Source of the DNA: Luteimonas deserti
Lineage (GTDB): Bacteria > Pseudomonadota > Gammaproteobacteria > Xanthomonadales > Xanthomonadaceae
Assembly (NCBI RefSeq): GCF_013425765.1
Contig: NZ_JACCJZ010000020.1
Coordinates: 620,001-684,000, forward strand
Reading direction: 5' to 3'
Length of the DNA stretch: 64,000 nucleotides
The position numbers were made by a program, and so were the translations under genes. Shown in pieces: positions 57,093 through 64,000 of the stretch (the stretch's first letter is position 1; each line of letters opens with the position of its first letter). The notes beneath the pieces were generated by a model, which did not search any database, was not told where the DNA came from, and saw only the letters and a list, made by a program, of their open reading frames with translations.

Positions 57093-57953
57093 TCAGCGCG
57101 CCAGGCCGTCCGACAGGGGCACCGCGACGACCGGCGAAGCGCCGACCGACAGCGGCAGATCGGGTCGCTCGAGCGGCAGCACCGCCAACTGGACCTCGGA
57201 CGCGACGCTGACCAGCCGACCGATCGTCTGCCCGTCCTGCGCGACGTCGTCCCCGGCCGACGCAGCGGCGGCGCCGTGCAAGGCGACGAGACCACGGCGC
57301 GCCTGGCCGAGGAAGTGGGTACGCGCGACGATTTCCTGACCCGGATAGCAGCCCTTGCGCACACTGAAGGCGCGCAGGCGGTCGAGCGAAAGCTGTTGCG
57401 GCGTCCAGGTCCCGGCCTGGTCCGTCGGCAGGCGCGGCAGACCGAAGCCGAGATCGACGCTGCGCCAGCGCGCGAGCTGTTCGCTGTCCACGACCGGCGC
57501 GGCCGCCGCGGGTCCCATGCAAAGGATGCGCGGATGCGCAGCCGCGCCGAGGTCGAGCTGCACGGCCTCGCCATCGATGCGGGCAACATGGCCGCCCCCG
57601 TCCGACGGCATCGACCAGGTACCGCTCGCCACCAGTCCAGTCGCCGCGGCGAGCTCGACCTTGCTGCGGAAGATGAAGCGTTGCAGCGCTGCGACGAATG
57701 CGACGGGATCCGCATCGAGCAACACCACGTAGAAGGAATCGGTATCACAGCGAACGAGAGCGAACAGCGCGATCACCCGGCCTTTCGGCGTCAGCCATCC
57801 GCTCCAGTGCCACGCGCCGGGCACGAGTGCATCGACATCGTTCATGAACTGGGCCTGGGCGAACGCCCGGGCATCGCGGCCCCGCAGCGTCACCACGTGG
57901 ATGTCGGGCAGCAGGAACGGGAAGGTGGGTGCAGTGCGCGGCTTGTCTGACAT
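57093..57953 (-). CDS. ygfZ: Folate-binding Fe-S cluster repair protein YgfZ
   Basis: A 286-residue protein of the YgfZ/GcvT family, with the diagnostic RKGCYPGQEIVAR where Cys202 is essential in the E. coli protein. The N-terminal AFAQAQFMNDVDAL and SGWLTPKGRVIALF match the tetrahydrofolate-binding fold. It supports synthesis or repair of Fe-S enzymes, among them succinate dehydrogenase, whose genes begin 25 bp away on the opposite strand. The ATG at 57953 is the natural start. Divergence with a shared 25-bp gap suggests joint regulation. Confidence 0.92.
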   Translation of the reverse strand: MSDKPRTAPTFPFLLPDIHVVTLRGRDARAFAQAQFMNDVDALVPGAWHWSGWLTPKGRVIALFALVRCDTDSFYVVLLDADPVAFVAALQRFIFRSKVELAAATGLVASGTWSMPSDGGGHVARIDGEAVQLDLGAAAHPRILCMGPAAAAPVVDSEQLARWRSVDLGFGLPRLPTDQAGTWTPQQLSLDRLRAFSVRKGCYPGQEIVARTHFLGQARRGLVALHGAAAASAGDDVAQDGQTIGRLVSVASEVQLAVLPLERPDLPLSVGASPVVAVPLSDGLAR

Positions 57954-57965
57954 GGTGCCTGGAAC

Positions 57966-57971
57966 TAGACT
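57966..57971 (+). promoter_or_regulatory. Predicted -10 element (TAGACT) of a leaderless sdhAF4 transcript
   Basis: TAGACT ends 7 nt before the ATG at 57979, inside the 25-bp gap that separates this gene from ygfZ. The -35 region would have to lie in the ygfZ coding sequence. Confidence 0.4.
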
Positions 57972-57978
57972 TGAACGG

Positions 57979-58152
57979 ATGACCAGCCCGGACATCATAG
58001 GCGACGCGGCGGACCTGCCGCCGTCGGACACGGATCCGGCGCCGGCGACCACCCCGGTTCCCGAACCTGCTCCCGAAATCGGGGGGCGGGACGGTCCCGA
58101 TCCCACGCGCTACGGCGACTGGGAAAAGAACGGGCGCTGCATCGATTTCTGA
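57979..58152 (+). CDS. Succinate dehydrogenase assembly factor 4-like (DUF1674)
   Basis: The product is 57 residues long. Its first 40 are acidic and Pro-rich (DTDPAPATTPVPEPAPE), and the end has the DUF1674 signature GPDPTRYGDWEKNGRCIDF. In mitochondria this family (SDHAF4/Sdh8) binds the free flavin subunit of complex II and limits superoxide production until it joins the iron-sulfur subunit. Its position 77 bp before sdhC, same strand, supports the same role here. The lack of any sequence before the first Met and the clear motif make this a real but easily missed gene. Confidence 0.85.
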   Translation: MTSPDIIGDAADLPPSDTDPAPATTPVPEPAPEIGGRDGPDPTRYGDWEKNGRCIDF

Positions 58153-58229
58153 TCCCTCGCGCGGCGAGCGGATCCGCACCACCGGCCACGCGGCGCACAC
58201 ACGCCGCCAGCGAGGAGACCTGCATCACG

Positions 58230-58625
58230 ATGGCACACCGTAACCGTCCCCTGTCACCGTTCATGCTGGGCACGCTGTATCGCCTTCAGATGACTTCGGT
58301 GCTGTCCCTGATGCATCGCGTGACCGGCATCGTCGCGTCCGTGGGTGCGTTCGGCCTGGCGTGGTGGCTGTTGGCCGTGGCCGAGGGCGGGGAGGCGTAC
58401 GCGACGGCCTCGGCCTACCTGGGCTCCACGCTCGGCATGGTCGCGCTGGCCGCGTTCACCTTCTCGCTGGTCTACCACCTGCTCAACGGCATCCGGCATC
58501 TGATGTGGGACGCGGGCTGGGGCTTCGAACTTCCCGAGGTCTACCGGTCCGGCTATGTGGTGATCGTGCTGAGCGTCGTGCTCACTGCCGCGATCTGGTT
58601 CGTGGCGCTGCGGGGTGCCGCATGA
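58230..58625 (+). CDS. sdhC: Succinate dehydrogenase cytochrome b556 subunit
   Basis: A 131-residue membrane anchor with three helices (residues about 26-50, 65-85, 108-128). NRPLSPFMLGTLYRL and SVLSLMHRVTGIVAS match the SdhC start, and VYHLLNGIRHLMWD provides His83, the expected heme ligand, with His90 nearby. GGAG occurs before the ATG at 58230. It overlaps sdhD by 4 nt (ATGA). Together they anchor SdhAB to the inner membrane and bind ubiquinone. Confidence 0.94.
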   Translation: MAHRNRPLSPFMLGTLYRLQMTSVLSLMHRVTGIVASVGAFGLAWWLLAVAEGGEAYATASAYLGSTLGMVALAAFTFSLVYHLLNGIRHLMWDAGWGFELPEVYRSGYVVIVLSVVLTAAIWFVALRGAA

Positions 58626-59041
58626 GCGACGTCAAGACACCGGCCGAGACGGCGCGGCCGAAGGACTACCGCACGCCGGTCGCGCGTGCGCGCGGACTGG
58701 GGTCGGGCAAATCGGGCACGGAGCATTTCTGGTGGCTGCGGGTGACGTCCGTGGCCCTGATCCCGCTGTTCGCGTGGTTCGTGGGGACGCTGGTTTCGCT
58801 CGCCGGCGCGGATCTCGCCACCGTGCAGGCGGTCCTCGGCCGGCCGTTTAACGCGATCGCGTTCGCACTGTTCGTCGTGACCACGTTCTGGCACGCCAAG
58901 CTCGGTCTGCAGGTCGTGATCGAGGACTACATCCACCAGCGTTCGCTGGAGATCACCCTGCACCTGCTCGTCATCTTCGCGTGCGCCGTCGGCGCGCTCG
59001 CATCGCTTTACGCCATTGCGCGCATCGCGCTGCTCGGCTGA
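58622..59041 (+). CDS. sdhD: Succinate dehydrogenase hydrophobic membrane anchor
   Basis: A 139-residue protein with three membrane helices ([58 protein letters not shown]). [17 protein letters not shown] carries the histidine and Asp/Tyr of the quinone/heme region, and the N-terminal [17 protein letters not shown] is typical. It follows sdhC with an ATGA overlap and precedes sdhA by 7 bp, so the four subunits form one operon. Confidence 0.94.
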   Translation: MSDVKTPAETARPKDYRTPVARARGLGSGKSGTEHFWWLRVTSVALIPLFAWFVGTLVSLAGADLATVQAVLGRPFNAIAFALFVVTTFWHAKLGLQVVIEDYIHQRSLEITLHLLVIFACAVGALASLYAIARIALLG

Positions 59042-59048
59042 GACCCCC

Positions 59049-60839
59049 ATGACCAACGCTTACAAGATCACCGAACACACCTACGACATGATCGTCGTCG
59101 GCGCCGGCGGCGCCGGCCTGCGCGCGACCTTCGGTCTGGCCCACAAGGGCCTGCAGACCGCGTGCCTGACCAAGGTGTTCCCGACCCGCTCGCACACCGT
59201 GGCGGCCCAGGGCGGTATTTCCGCCGCACTCGCCAACATGGGCGAGGACGACTGGCGCTTCCACTTCTACGACACGATCAAGGGCTCCGACTGGCTGGGC
59301 GACCAGGACGCCATCCAGTACATGTGCCGCGAGGCGATCCCCGCGATCATCGAACTGGAGCATCAGGGCGTGCCGTTCTCGCGCACCGAGGAAGGCAAGA
59401 TCTACCAGCGCCCGTTCGGCGGCATGACCACGCATTACGGCAAGGGCATCGCCCAGCGCACCTGCGCCGCGGCCGACCGCACGGGTCACGCGATCCTGCA
59501 CACGCTGTACCAGCAGTCGCTCAAGCACGATGCGCGCTTCTTCATCGAGTACTTCGCGCTCGACCTGATCATGGACGAGGACGGCGCCTGCCGCGGCGTG
59601 CTCGCACTCGACATGGCCGAAGGTTCGCTGCACCTGTTCCGTGCCCAGGGCGTGGTGCTGGCGACCGGCGGCTACGGCCGTGCGTACTTCTCGGCGACCT
59701 CCGCCCACACCTGTACCGGCGACGGTGGCGGCATGGCGCTGCGCGCGGGCCTCGGCCTGCAGGACATGGAGTTCGTGCAGTTCCACCCGACCGGCATCTA
59801 CGGCGCGGGCTGCCTGATCACCGAAGGCGTGCGCGGCGAAGGCGGCATCCTGCGCAATGCCAACGGCGAGCGCTTCATGGAGCGCTACGCACCCAACGCG
59901 AAGGACCTCGCCTCGCGTGACGTCGTCTCGCGCTCGATGACGATGGAGATCCGCGAGGGCCGCGGCGTCGGCGAGCACAAGGACCACATCCATCTGGACC
60001 TGACCCATCTCGATCCGAAGGAGATCCACGAGAAGCTTCCCGGCATCGCCGAGAGCGCGAAGATCTTCGCCGGCGTCGACGTCGAGAAGCAGCCGATTCC
60101 GGTGCTGCCGACGGTGCACTACAACATGGGCGGTATTCCGACCAACTACCACGGCGAGGTCGTCCAGCTGAAGGACGGCAATCCGGATGCGGTCGTTCCC
60201 GGCCTGTACGCGATCGGCGAGGCGGCCTGCGTGTCGGTGCACGGTGCCAACCGGCTCGGTTCGAACTCGCTGCTCGACCTGGTGGTGTTCGGTCGCGCGG
60301 TGGCCAACCGCTGTGCCGAGACGATCAAGCCCAGCGCGCGGCACAAGCCGCTGGCCAAGGACGCCTGCGACAAGGCGCTGGCCAACCTCGATGCGCTGCG
60401 CCACGCCAGTGGCGGTACGCCGACGTCGGTGATCCGCGACAACATGCAGCGCACGATGCAGAACGACGCCGCGGTGTTCCGCACCAGCAAGACGCTGGCC
60501 GAGGGCGTGGAGAAGATCCGCGAGATCCATGCCTCGTTCGCCGACGTCAAGGTCAGCGACCGGTCCATGGTCTGGAACTCGGATCTGGTCGAGACCCTGG
60601 AACTGCAGAACCTGCTCGGACAGGCCCTGGTCACCATCGTATCCGCCGAGAACCGCAAGGAATCGCGCGGTGCCCACGCGCACGAGGATTTCCCGGATCG
60701 CGACGACGACAACTGGCACAAGCACACCCTGTGCTGGCTGGACGAGGCCGGCAACACGCGCATCGATTACCGTCCGGTGCACATGTACACGCTGGACGAC
60801 GAGGTCGAAGCCGTGCCGCCCAAGGCACGCGTCTACTGA
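59049..60839 (+). CDS. sdhA: Succinate dehydrogenase flavoprotein subunit
   Basis: The 596-residue enzyme has the FAD-binding [19 protein letters not shown], the covalent FAD histidine His49 in [16 protein letters not shown], the active-site region [40 protein letters not shown] with its catalytic Arg, and [20 protein letters not shown]. It oxidises succinate to fumarate and passes electrons to SdhB. Both flavin-insertion factor genes (SDHAF4-like and sdhE) are nearby. A 141-bp gap separates it from sdhB; the ribosome site GACCCCC is weak. Confidence 0.97.
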   Translation: MTNAYKITEHTYDMIVVGAGGAGLRATFGLAHKGLQTACLTKVFPTRSHTVAAQGGISAALANMGEDDWRFHFYDTIKGSDWLGDQDAIQYMCREAIPAIIELEHQGVPFSRTEEGKIYQRPFGGMTTHYGKGIAQRTCAAADRTGHAILHTLYQQSLKHDARFFIEYFALDLIMDEDGACRGVLALDMAEGSLHLFRAQGVVLATGGYGRAYFSATSAHTCTGDGGGMALRAGLGLQDMEFVQFHPTGIYGAGCLITEGVRGEGGILRNANGERFMERYAPNAKDLASRDVVSRSMTMEIREGRGVGEHKDHIHLDLTHLDPKEIHEKLPGIAESAKIFAGVDVEKQPIPVLPTVHYNMGGIPTNYHGEVVQLKDGNPDAVVPGLYAIGEAACVSVHGANRLGSNSLLDLVVFGRAVANRCAETIKPSARHKPLAKDACDKALANLDALRHASGGTPTSVIRDNMQRTMQNDAAVFRTSKTLAEGVEKIREIHASFADVKVSDRSMVWNSDLVETLELQNLLGQALVTIVSAENRKESRGAHAHEDFPDRDDDNWHKHTLCWLDEAGNTRIDYRPVHMYTLDDEVEAVPPKARVY

Positions 60840-60980
60840 TCCGTGGGCATGGTGCAGCTCATGCGTCGCCCGGCAGGCACCGCCGCGATCGACACATCCG
60901 TGCTGCATCCCGCGCATTTGCTCGTCCCGAGTCCCACCCGGCAGCCAGCTCCATCGCCCGCCGCCATCGAGAATTAGAAC

Positions 60981-61763
60981 GTGGCCGAATTTAGTCTCCC
61001 GAAGAACTCCAAGGTGCAGAAGGGCCGTCATTTCCCGGCCACCGGCGCAACGCGCACGCGCACCTTCAAGGTTTACCGCTGGAACCCGGACGATGGGCGT
61101 ACGCCCTCGACCGATACCTACGAGGTCGATCTGGACAAGTGCGGGCCGATGGTTCTCGACGCGTTGATCAAGATCAAGAACGAGATCGACCCGACGCTGA
61201 CGTTCCGCCGTTCCTGCCGCGAAGGCATCTGCGGTTCGTGCGCGATGAACATCGACGGCACGAACACGCTGGCATGCACCCGCGCGATCGAGGACTGCAA
61301 GAAGGACGAGGTCCCGATCTATCCGCTGCCGCACATGCAGGTGGTGAAGGACCTGGTCCCCGACCTCACCCACTTCTATGCGCAGTACGCCTCGATCCAG
61401 CCGTGGATCCGCACCCAGAGTGCGGCGCCGCCGGACCGCGAGCGCCTGCAGTCGAAGGAGGATCGAGCAAAGCTCGACGGTCTGTACGAGTGCATCCTGT
61501 GCGCCTGCTGTTCGACGAGCTGCCCGAGCTACTGGTGGAACGGCGACCGCTACCTCGGCCCGGCGATCCTGCTCCAGGCCTACCGCTGGATCATCGACAG
61601 CCGAGACGAAGACACCGGTCAGCGCCTCGACGAACTCGAGGATCCGTTCAAGCTCTATCGCTGCCACACGATCATGAACTGCACCCGGACCTGCCCGAAG
61701 GGGCTCAATCCGGCCAAGGCGATCGGTCAGATCAAGCAGCTGATGCTCGCCCGGCGCGGCTGA
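60981..61763 (+). CDS. sdhB: Succinate dehydrogenase iron-sulfur subunit
   Basis: The 260-residue protein has three cluster motifs. [13 protein letters not shown] with TLACTRA (Cys79, Cys84, Cys87, Cys99) holds [2Fe-2S]. [18 protein letters not shown] is shared between [4Fe-4S] and [3Fe-4S]. [17 protein letters not shown] supplies the rest. It wires electrons from SdhA to the membrane quinone. The start is GTG at 60981; the ribosome site is poor, and the 141-bp gap after sdhA could hold another control point. Length agrees with the proteobacterial family. Confidence 0.96.
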   Translation: MAEFSLPKNSKVQKGRHFPATGATRTRTFKVYRWNPDDGRTPSTDTYEVDLDKCGPMVLDALIKIKNEIDPTLTFRRSCREGICGSCAMNIDGTNTLACTRAIEDCKKDEVPIYPLPHMQVVKDLVPDLTHFYAQYASIQPWIRTQSAAPPDRERLQSKEDRAKLDGLYECILCACCSTSCPSYWWNGDRYLGPAILLQAYRWIIDSRDEDTGQRLDELEDPFKLYRCHTIMNCTRTCPKGLNPAKAIGQIKQLMLARRG

Positions 61764-61867
61764 GTCCACCGCCTATCGATGCGGGGCCGGGCTCGGTCGA
61801 GCGCAATCCCATGCGGTCCTGTCGTGCTGCCGCAGCCGAACGTGGGATGAGGCGGCGCCGACACGCG

Positions 61868-61894
61868 CACGCTCGCATGCGAGGGCGTGTTTTT
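61868..61894 (+). terminator. Bulged hairpin with T run between sdhB and sdhE
   Basis: CACG-CTCGC (61868-61876) pairs with GCGAG and CGTG (61879-61889) around a 2-nt loop with a 2-nt bulge, and TTTTT follows at 61890-61894, only 15 bp before the sdhE ATG. It could terminate part of sdh transcription or attenuate sdhE. Confidence 0.45.
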
Positions 61895-61909
61895 CGCGAG
61901 GCCTGACAC

Positions 61910-62185
61910 ATGACCGACCGCGACACACCGCTTTCCGATACCGCCGAGCTGCGTCGGCTGCGCTGGCGTGCCCGGCGCGGCATGCGCGAGCTCGACCAGC
62001 TGTTCGAGCGCTGGCTCGACCAGCGATGGTCGCAATCGCCCGAAGCTGGCCGCGCGGTTTTCCGACGGTTGCTGGACTGCGAGGACGATAGGCTGTGGAA
62101 GTGGTTTCTCGGTCAGGAGCGTCCCGGCGATGTTGAACTCGATGCCCTCGTCGCCGAGATCCGGTCCCTCCCGCACGATCCATGA
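61910..62185 (+). CDS. sdhE: SdhE, FAD assembly factor for succinate dehydrogenase
   Basis: A 91-residue helical protein with the SdhE signature: [20 protein letters not shown] (RGxxE at Arg23-Glu27), then [18 protein letters not shown], both conserved in the DUF339/SdhE family. It helps covalent FAD attachment to SdhA (and fumarate reductase). It lies 146 bp after sdhB. GAGG stands nine bases before the ATG. The ygfX-like gene begins inside its end, as in many gamma-proteobacteria where sdhE and ygfX form a pair. Confidence 0.95.
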   Translation: MTDRDTPLSDTAELRRLRWRARRGMRELDQLFERWLDQRWSQSPEAGRAVFRRLLDCEDDRLWKWFLGQERPGDVELDALVAEIRSLPHDP

Positions 62186-62603
62186 CGCCGCGCCGGTCCG
62201 CATTGCGTGGACGCCCTCGCGACTGTTGCTCGGTGCGCTGGCCGGGCTGACCGTCGCCGCCTGCGTCTCGATCCTGCTGTCCGAAGCCCCATTGCCGGCA
62301 GCGGCCGTCGGGGTGCTTGCAGTGCTCGCGTGGAGCATGCGGTTGCTGCTCACCGAACGCAGGCGCAAGGCCTGCGACGTGGTGGTGGACGGGCAGGGCC
62401 GGGTCTTCGTCGACGGCGAGCGGGTGGATGACCCACACCTGCACTGGCGTGGTCCGCTGGTCCGGCTCGACTGCCGCCAGGGCGGGCGCGCACGCATGCT
62501 GATGTGGTGGCCCGACACCCTGCCAGCGGCCCGACGACGTGAACTGCGTCTGGCGTCGGCGGCGCTGGTCACGCCACGCACGCGGGATTCGATGGCACCA
62601 TAG
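62130..62603 (+). CDS. ygfX: YgfX-like membrane protein (SdhE partner, CptA-like)
   Basis: The recognised part starts near [20 protein letters not shown] and spans two helices ([40 protein letters not shown]), then a small strand domain ([47 protein letters not shown]). The WRGPLVRL and WWPDTL segments are where YgfX proteins have their conserved residues. The start must lie inside sdhE (ATG 62130 or 62142) because no start codon occurs later in frame. The 157-residue version therefore overlaps sdhE by 56 bp. It is also reported as the toxin half of a toxin pair with SdhE (CptA/CptB); that role is disputed. Confidence 0.7.
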   Translation: MLNSMPSSPRSGPSRTIHDAAPVRIAWTPSRLLLGALAGLTVAACVSILLSEAPLPAAAVGVLAVLAWSMRLLLTERRRKACDVVVDGQGRVFVDGERVDDPHLHWRGPLVRLDCRQGGRARMLMWWPDTLPAARRRELRLASAALVTPRTRDSMAP

Positions 62604-62671
62604 CCGCTGCCCGGCGGGCCCGACGGCGGTTGCAGCGCCGGATGTGGCCCCGTCCCGACCACCGGATCTCC

Positions 62672-63913
62672 ATGCTCAGACCTATTCCCGCTGCCATCGG
62701 CCTGCGCTATCTGCGCGCGAAACGGCGCAACGGTTTCATCTCCTTCATCTCCCTGGCCTCGATCCTCGGCATCGCCATCGGCGTCACCGTGCTGATCACC
62801 ACGCTCGCGGTGATGAGCGGTTTCCAGAAGGAGATCCGCGACCGCATGCTCGGCATGGTCGCGCACGCGACGATCAGCGCCGACGGCGACAAGCTGGCGA
62901 ACTGGCAGCGAGCGGTCGACGTCGCGCGCGAGGATGCGCGCGTCGCGGGGGCCGCGCCCTATGTCGACACCCAGGCCCTGTTGCGCGGTCGCCGCAACGA
63001 GCCGGCCGCGGTGCGCGCGATCGTGCCCGAGGACGAGGCGCAGGTGTCCGACTTGTCGACCTCGATGGTCGTCGGCAAGCTCGAGGACCTGCAACCCGGC
63101 ACCTTCAACATCGTGCTGGGTCGCGAACTCGCGCTGTGGCTCGGCGTCGGCGTCGGCGACAGCGTCATCGTCACCACCGATTTCCAGGTCACGCCGATGG
63201 GCGCGGTGCCGCAGCTCAAGCGCTTCACCGTCAGCGGCATCTTCGAGGCCGGGTATCAGGATTTCGACCGGCGCCTGGCGGTGGTCAACCTCAGCGATGC
63301 GCAGCGCCTGCTGCGCATCGGCGATGGCGTCACCGGCGTGCGCCTGAAACTGCACGACATGGACCGCGCGCAGCAGGTCACGCGCGATCTCGTCGGCCGG
63401 CTCGGCGGCGTGTACCGCGTGAGCGACTGGAGCATCGAGAACGCCAACATGTTCCGCGCGCTCAAGCTCGAAAAAACGATGATCGGCATCCTGCTGTCGC
63501 TGATCATCGTCATGGGCTCGTTCAACCTCGTCGCCTCGCAGGTGAGCCTGGTGACCGACAAGCAGGCCGACATCGCGATCCTGCGCACGCTCGGACTGAC
63601 GCCCGGCGGCGTGATGCAGGTGTTCATGGTGCAGGGCACGATGATCGGGGTGATCGGCACGATTCTCGGCATCACCGGCGGGCTGCTGCTGACCTTCAAT
63701 CTCGAACACATCCTGCGCGCGATCGAGAGCACCTTCGGTGTCGTGCTGATGCCCGAGGACGTCTATTACGTGACCGGCCTGCCGATCGACCTGCAGGTCA
63801 GCGACGTGGTGATGATCGCCAGCGTCGCGCTGGTGATGGCCTTCGTCGCGACCATCTATCCGGCGCTGCGCGCGGCGCGCACGGCCCCGGCGGAGGCACT
63901 GCGCTATGAATGA
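62672..63913 (+). CDS. lolC: Lipoprotein-releasing ABC transporter permease
   Basis: A 413-residue permease of the LolC/LolE family: IGLRYLRAKRRNGFISFISL is the start of helix 1, GIAIGVTVLITTLAVMSGF the family core, then a large periplasmic domain (residues about 50-265) and FtsX-like helices (MIGILLSLIIVMGSFNLVASQ and GVMQVFMVQGTMIGVIGTILG, then VVMIASVALVMAFVATIYPA). With the ATPase LolD it hands outer-membrane lipoproteins to LolA. The start at 62672 precedes the first helix; an upstream in-frame ATG at 62630 adds nothing conserved. C or E type cannot be told apart here. It overlaps lolD by 8 nt. Confidence 0.93.
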   Translation: MLRPIPAAIGLRYLRAKRRNGFISFISLASILGIAIGVTVLITTLAVMSGFQKEIRDRMLGMVAHATISADGDKLANWQRAVDVAREDARVAGAAPYVDTQALLRGRRNEPAAVRAIVPEDEAQVSDLSTSMVVGKLEDLQPGTFNIVLGRELALWLGVGVGDSVIVTTDFQVTPMGAVPQLKRFTVSGIFEAGYQDFDRRLAVVNLSDAQRLLRIGDGVTGVRLKLHDMDRAQQVTRDLVGRLGGVYRVSDWSIENANMFRALKLEKTMIGILLSLIIVMGSFNLVASQVSLVTDKQADIAILRTLGLTPGGVMQVFMVQGTMIGVIGTILGITGGLLLTFNLEHILRAIESTFGVVLMPEDVYYVTGLPIDLQVSDVVMIASVALVMAFVATIYPALRAARTAPAEALRYE

Positions 63914-64000
63914 CGCGACGAGTGCCGCACCGACGGCTGCGCCCGATACCGTCGTGCTGGCGGCCGAAGGCCTGGGCAAGACCTATGCCGAAGGCACGTT
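63906..64000 (+). CDS. lolD: Lipoprotein-releasing ABC transporter ATP-binding protein, 5' part
   Basis: The first 31 codons are visible to the window edge: a Thr/Ala/Pro start (MNDATSAAPTAAPDTV) and LAAEGLGKTYAEGT, the opening strand of an ABC ATPase before its Walker A. The start is inside the lolC stop region. The gene order lolC then lolD is typical. The rest of the protein lies outside the window. Confidence 0.85.
   Translation, partial: MNDATSAAPTAAPDTVVLAAEGLGKTYAEGT

Noticed and set aside
58971-61769. A 932-codon minus-strand open frame across sdhA and sdhB
   Set aside because: It is antisense to the clear sdhA and sdhB genes, with the low-complexity Val/Asp/His/Arg composition of shadow frames.

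Overview
The window is about 64 kb of very GC-rich, densely packed bacterial chromosome. Gene content and order suggest a member of the Xanthomonadaceae/Lysobacteraceae (Luteimonas- or Lysobacter-like). The clues are a methionine synthase split into two genes behind an ArsR-methyltransferase regulator, the 180-kDa-type NAD-glutamate dehydrogenase, DUF6164 and DUF6116 small proteins, an SDHAF4-type gene beside sdhCDAB, and many TGATG or ATGA stop/start overlaps. The taxonomic placement is inference. I saw no rRNA, tRNA, CRISPR array, insertion sequence or prophage, and the window looks like core chromosome rather than a genomic island.

Layout. 1-2203: end of a DUF2058 gene, a predicted outer-membrane protein and an alpha/beta hydrolase, translationally coupled. 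2213-8398 (minus): a regulator-metH1-metH2 operon with 4-nt overlaps, followed by an amidohydrolase lipoprotein; a 24-bp near-palindrome covers the predicted promoter and start region of the regulator. 8616-21090: acyl-CoA dehydrogenase, NAD-glutamate dehydrogenase, NAD kinase, two hydrolases or peptidases, a 5'-nucleotidase and a spermidine-synthase-like protein. 21394-27833: small membrane and housekeeping genes, an exported M17 aminopeptidase, TrhO and a class I glutamine amidotransferase. 28078-38833: DEAD-box helicase, two glutathione-transferase-like proteins, SelO, an ABC exporter, a PAS-PAS-GGDEF-EAL protein and class I fumarase.

39261-42911 (minus) is the most unusual block. It holds a 732-residue cell-wall hydrolase with LysM, lysozyme-like, four peptidoglycan-binding and M23 peptidase segments but no signal peptide, followed by two lipoprotein genes. 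It could be an antibacterial effector with periplasmic immunity proteins; this is a hypothesis. 43550-51009 holds envelope genes (phospholipase A, MscS channel, DUF456), a cold-shock protein with a long leader, two glycine-zipper proteins, a membrane-anchored c-type cytochrome, TcdA and TatD. 51076-56433 is a run of glutaryl-CoA dehydrogenase, two tandem GNAT paralogues, a GST and a fused 2-oxoacid dehydrogenase E1.

57093-64000 is a complex II region: ygfZ (Fe-S repair) diverges by 25 bp from an SDHAF4-like gene, then sdhC-D-A-B, sdhE, a ygfX-like gene, lolC/E and the start of lolD. Assembly factors for the flavin subunit and for Fe-S proteins therefore surround the enzyme they serve. Several genes (DUF6164, trhO, the glutamine amidotransferase, tcdA, sdhAF4) carry a -10-like hexamer only 6-7 nt before ATG, which suggests leaderless transcripts are common here.
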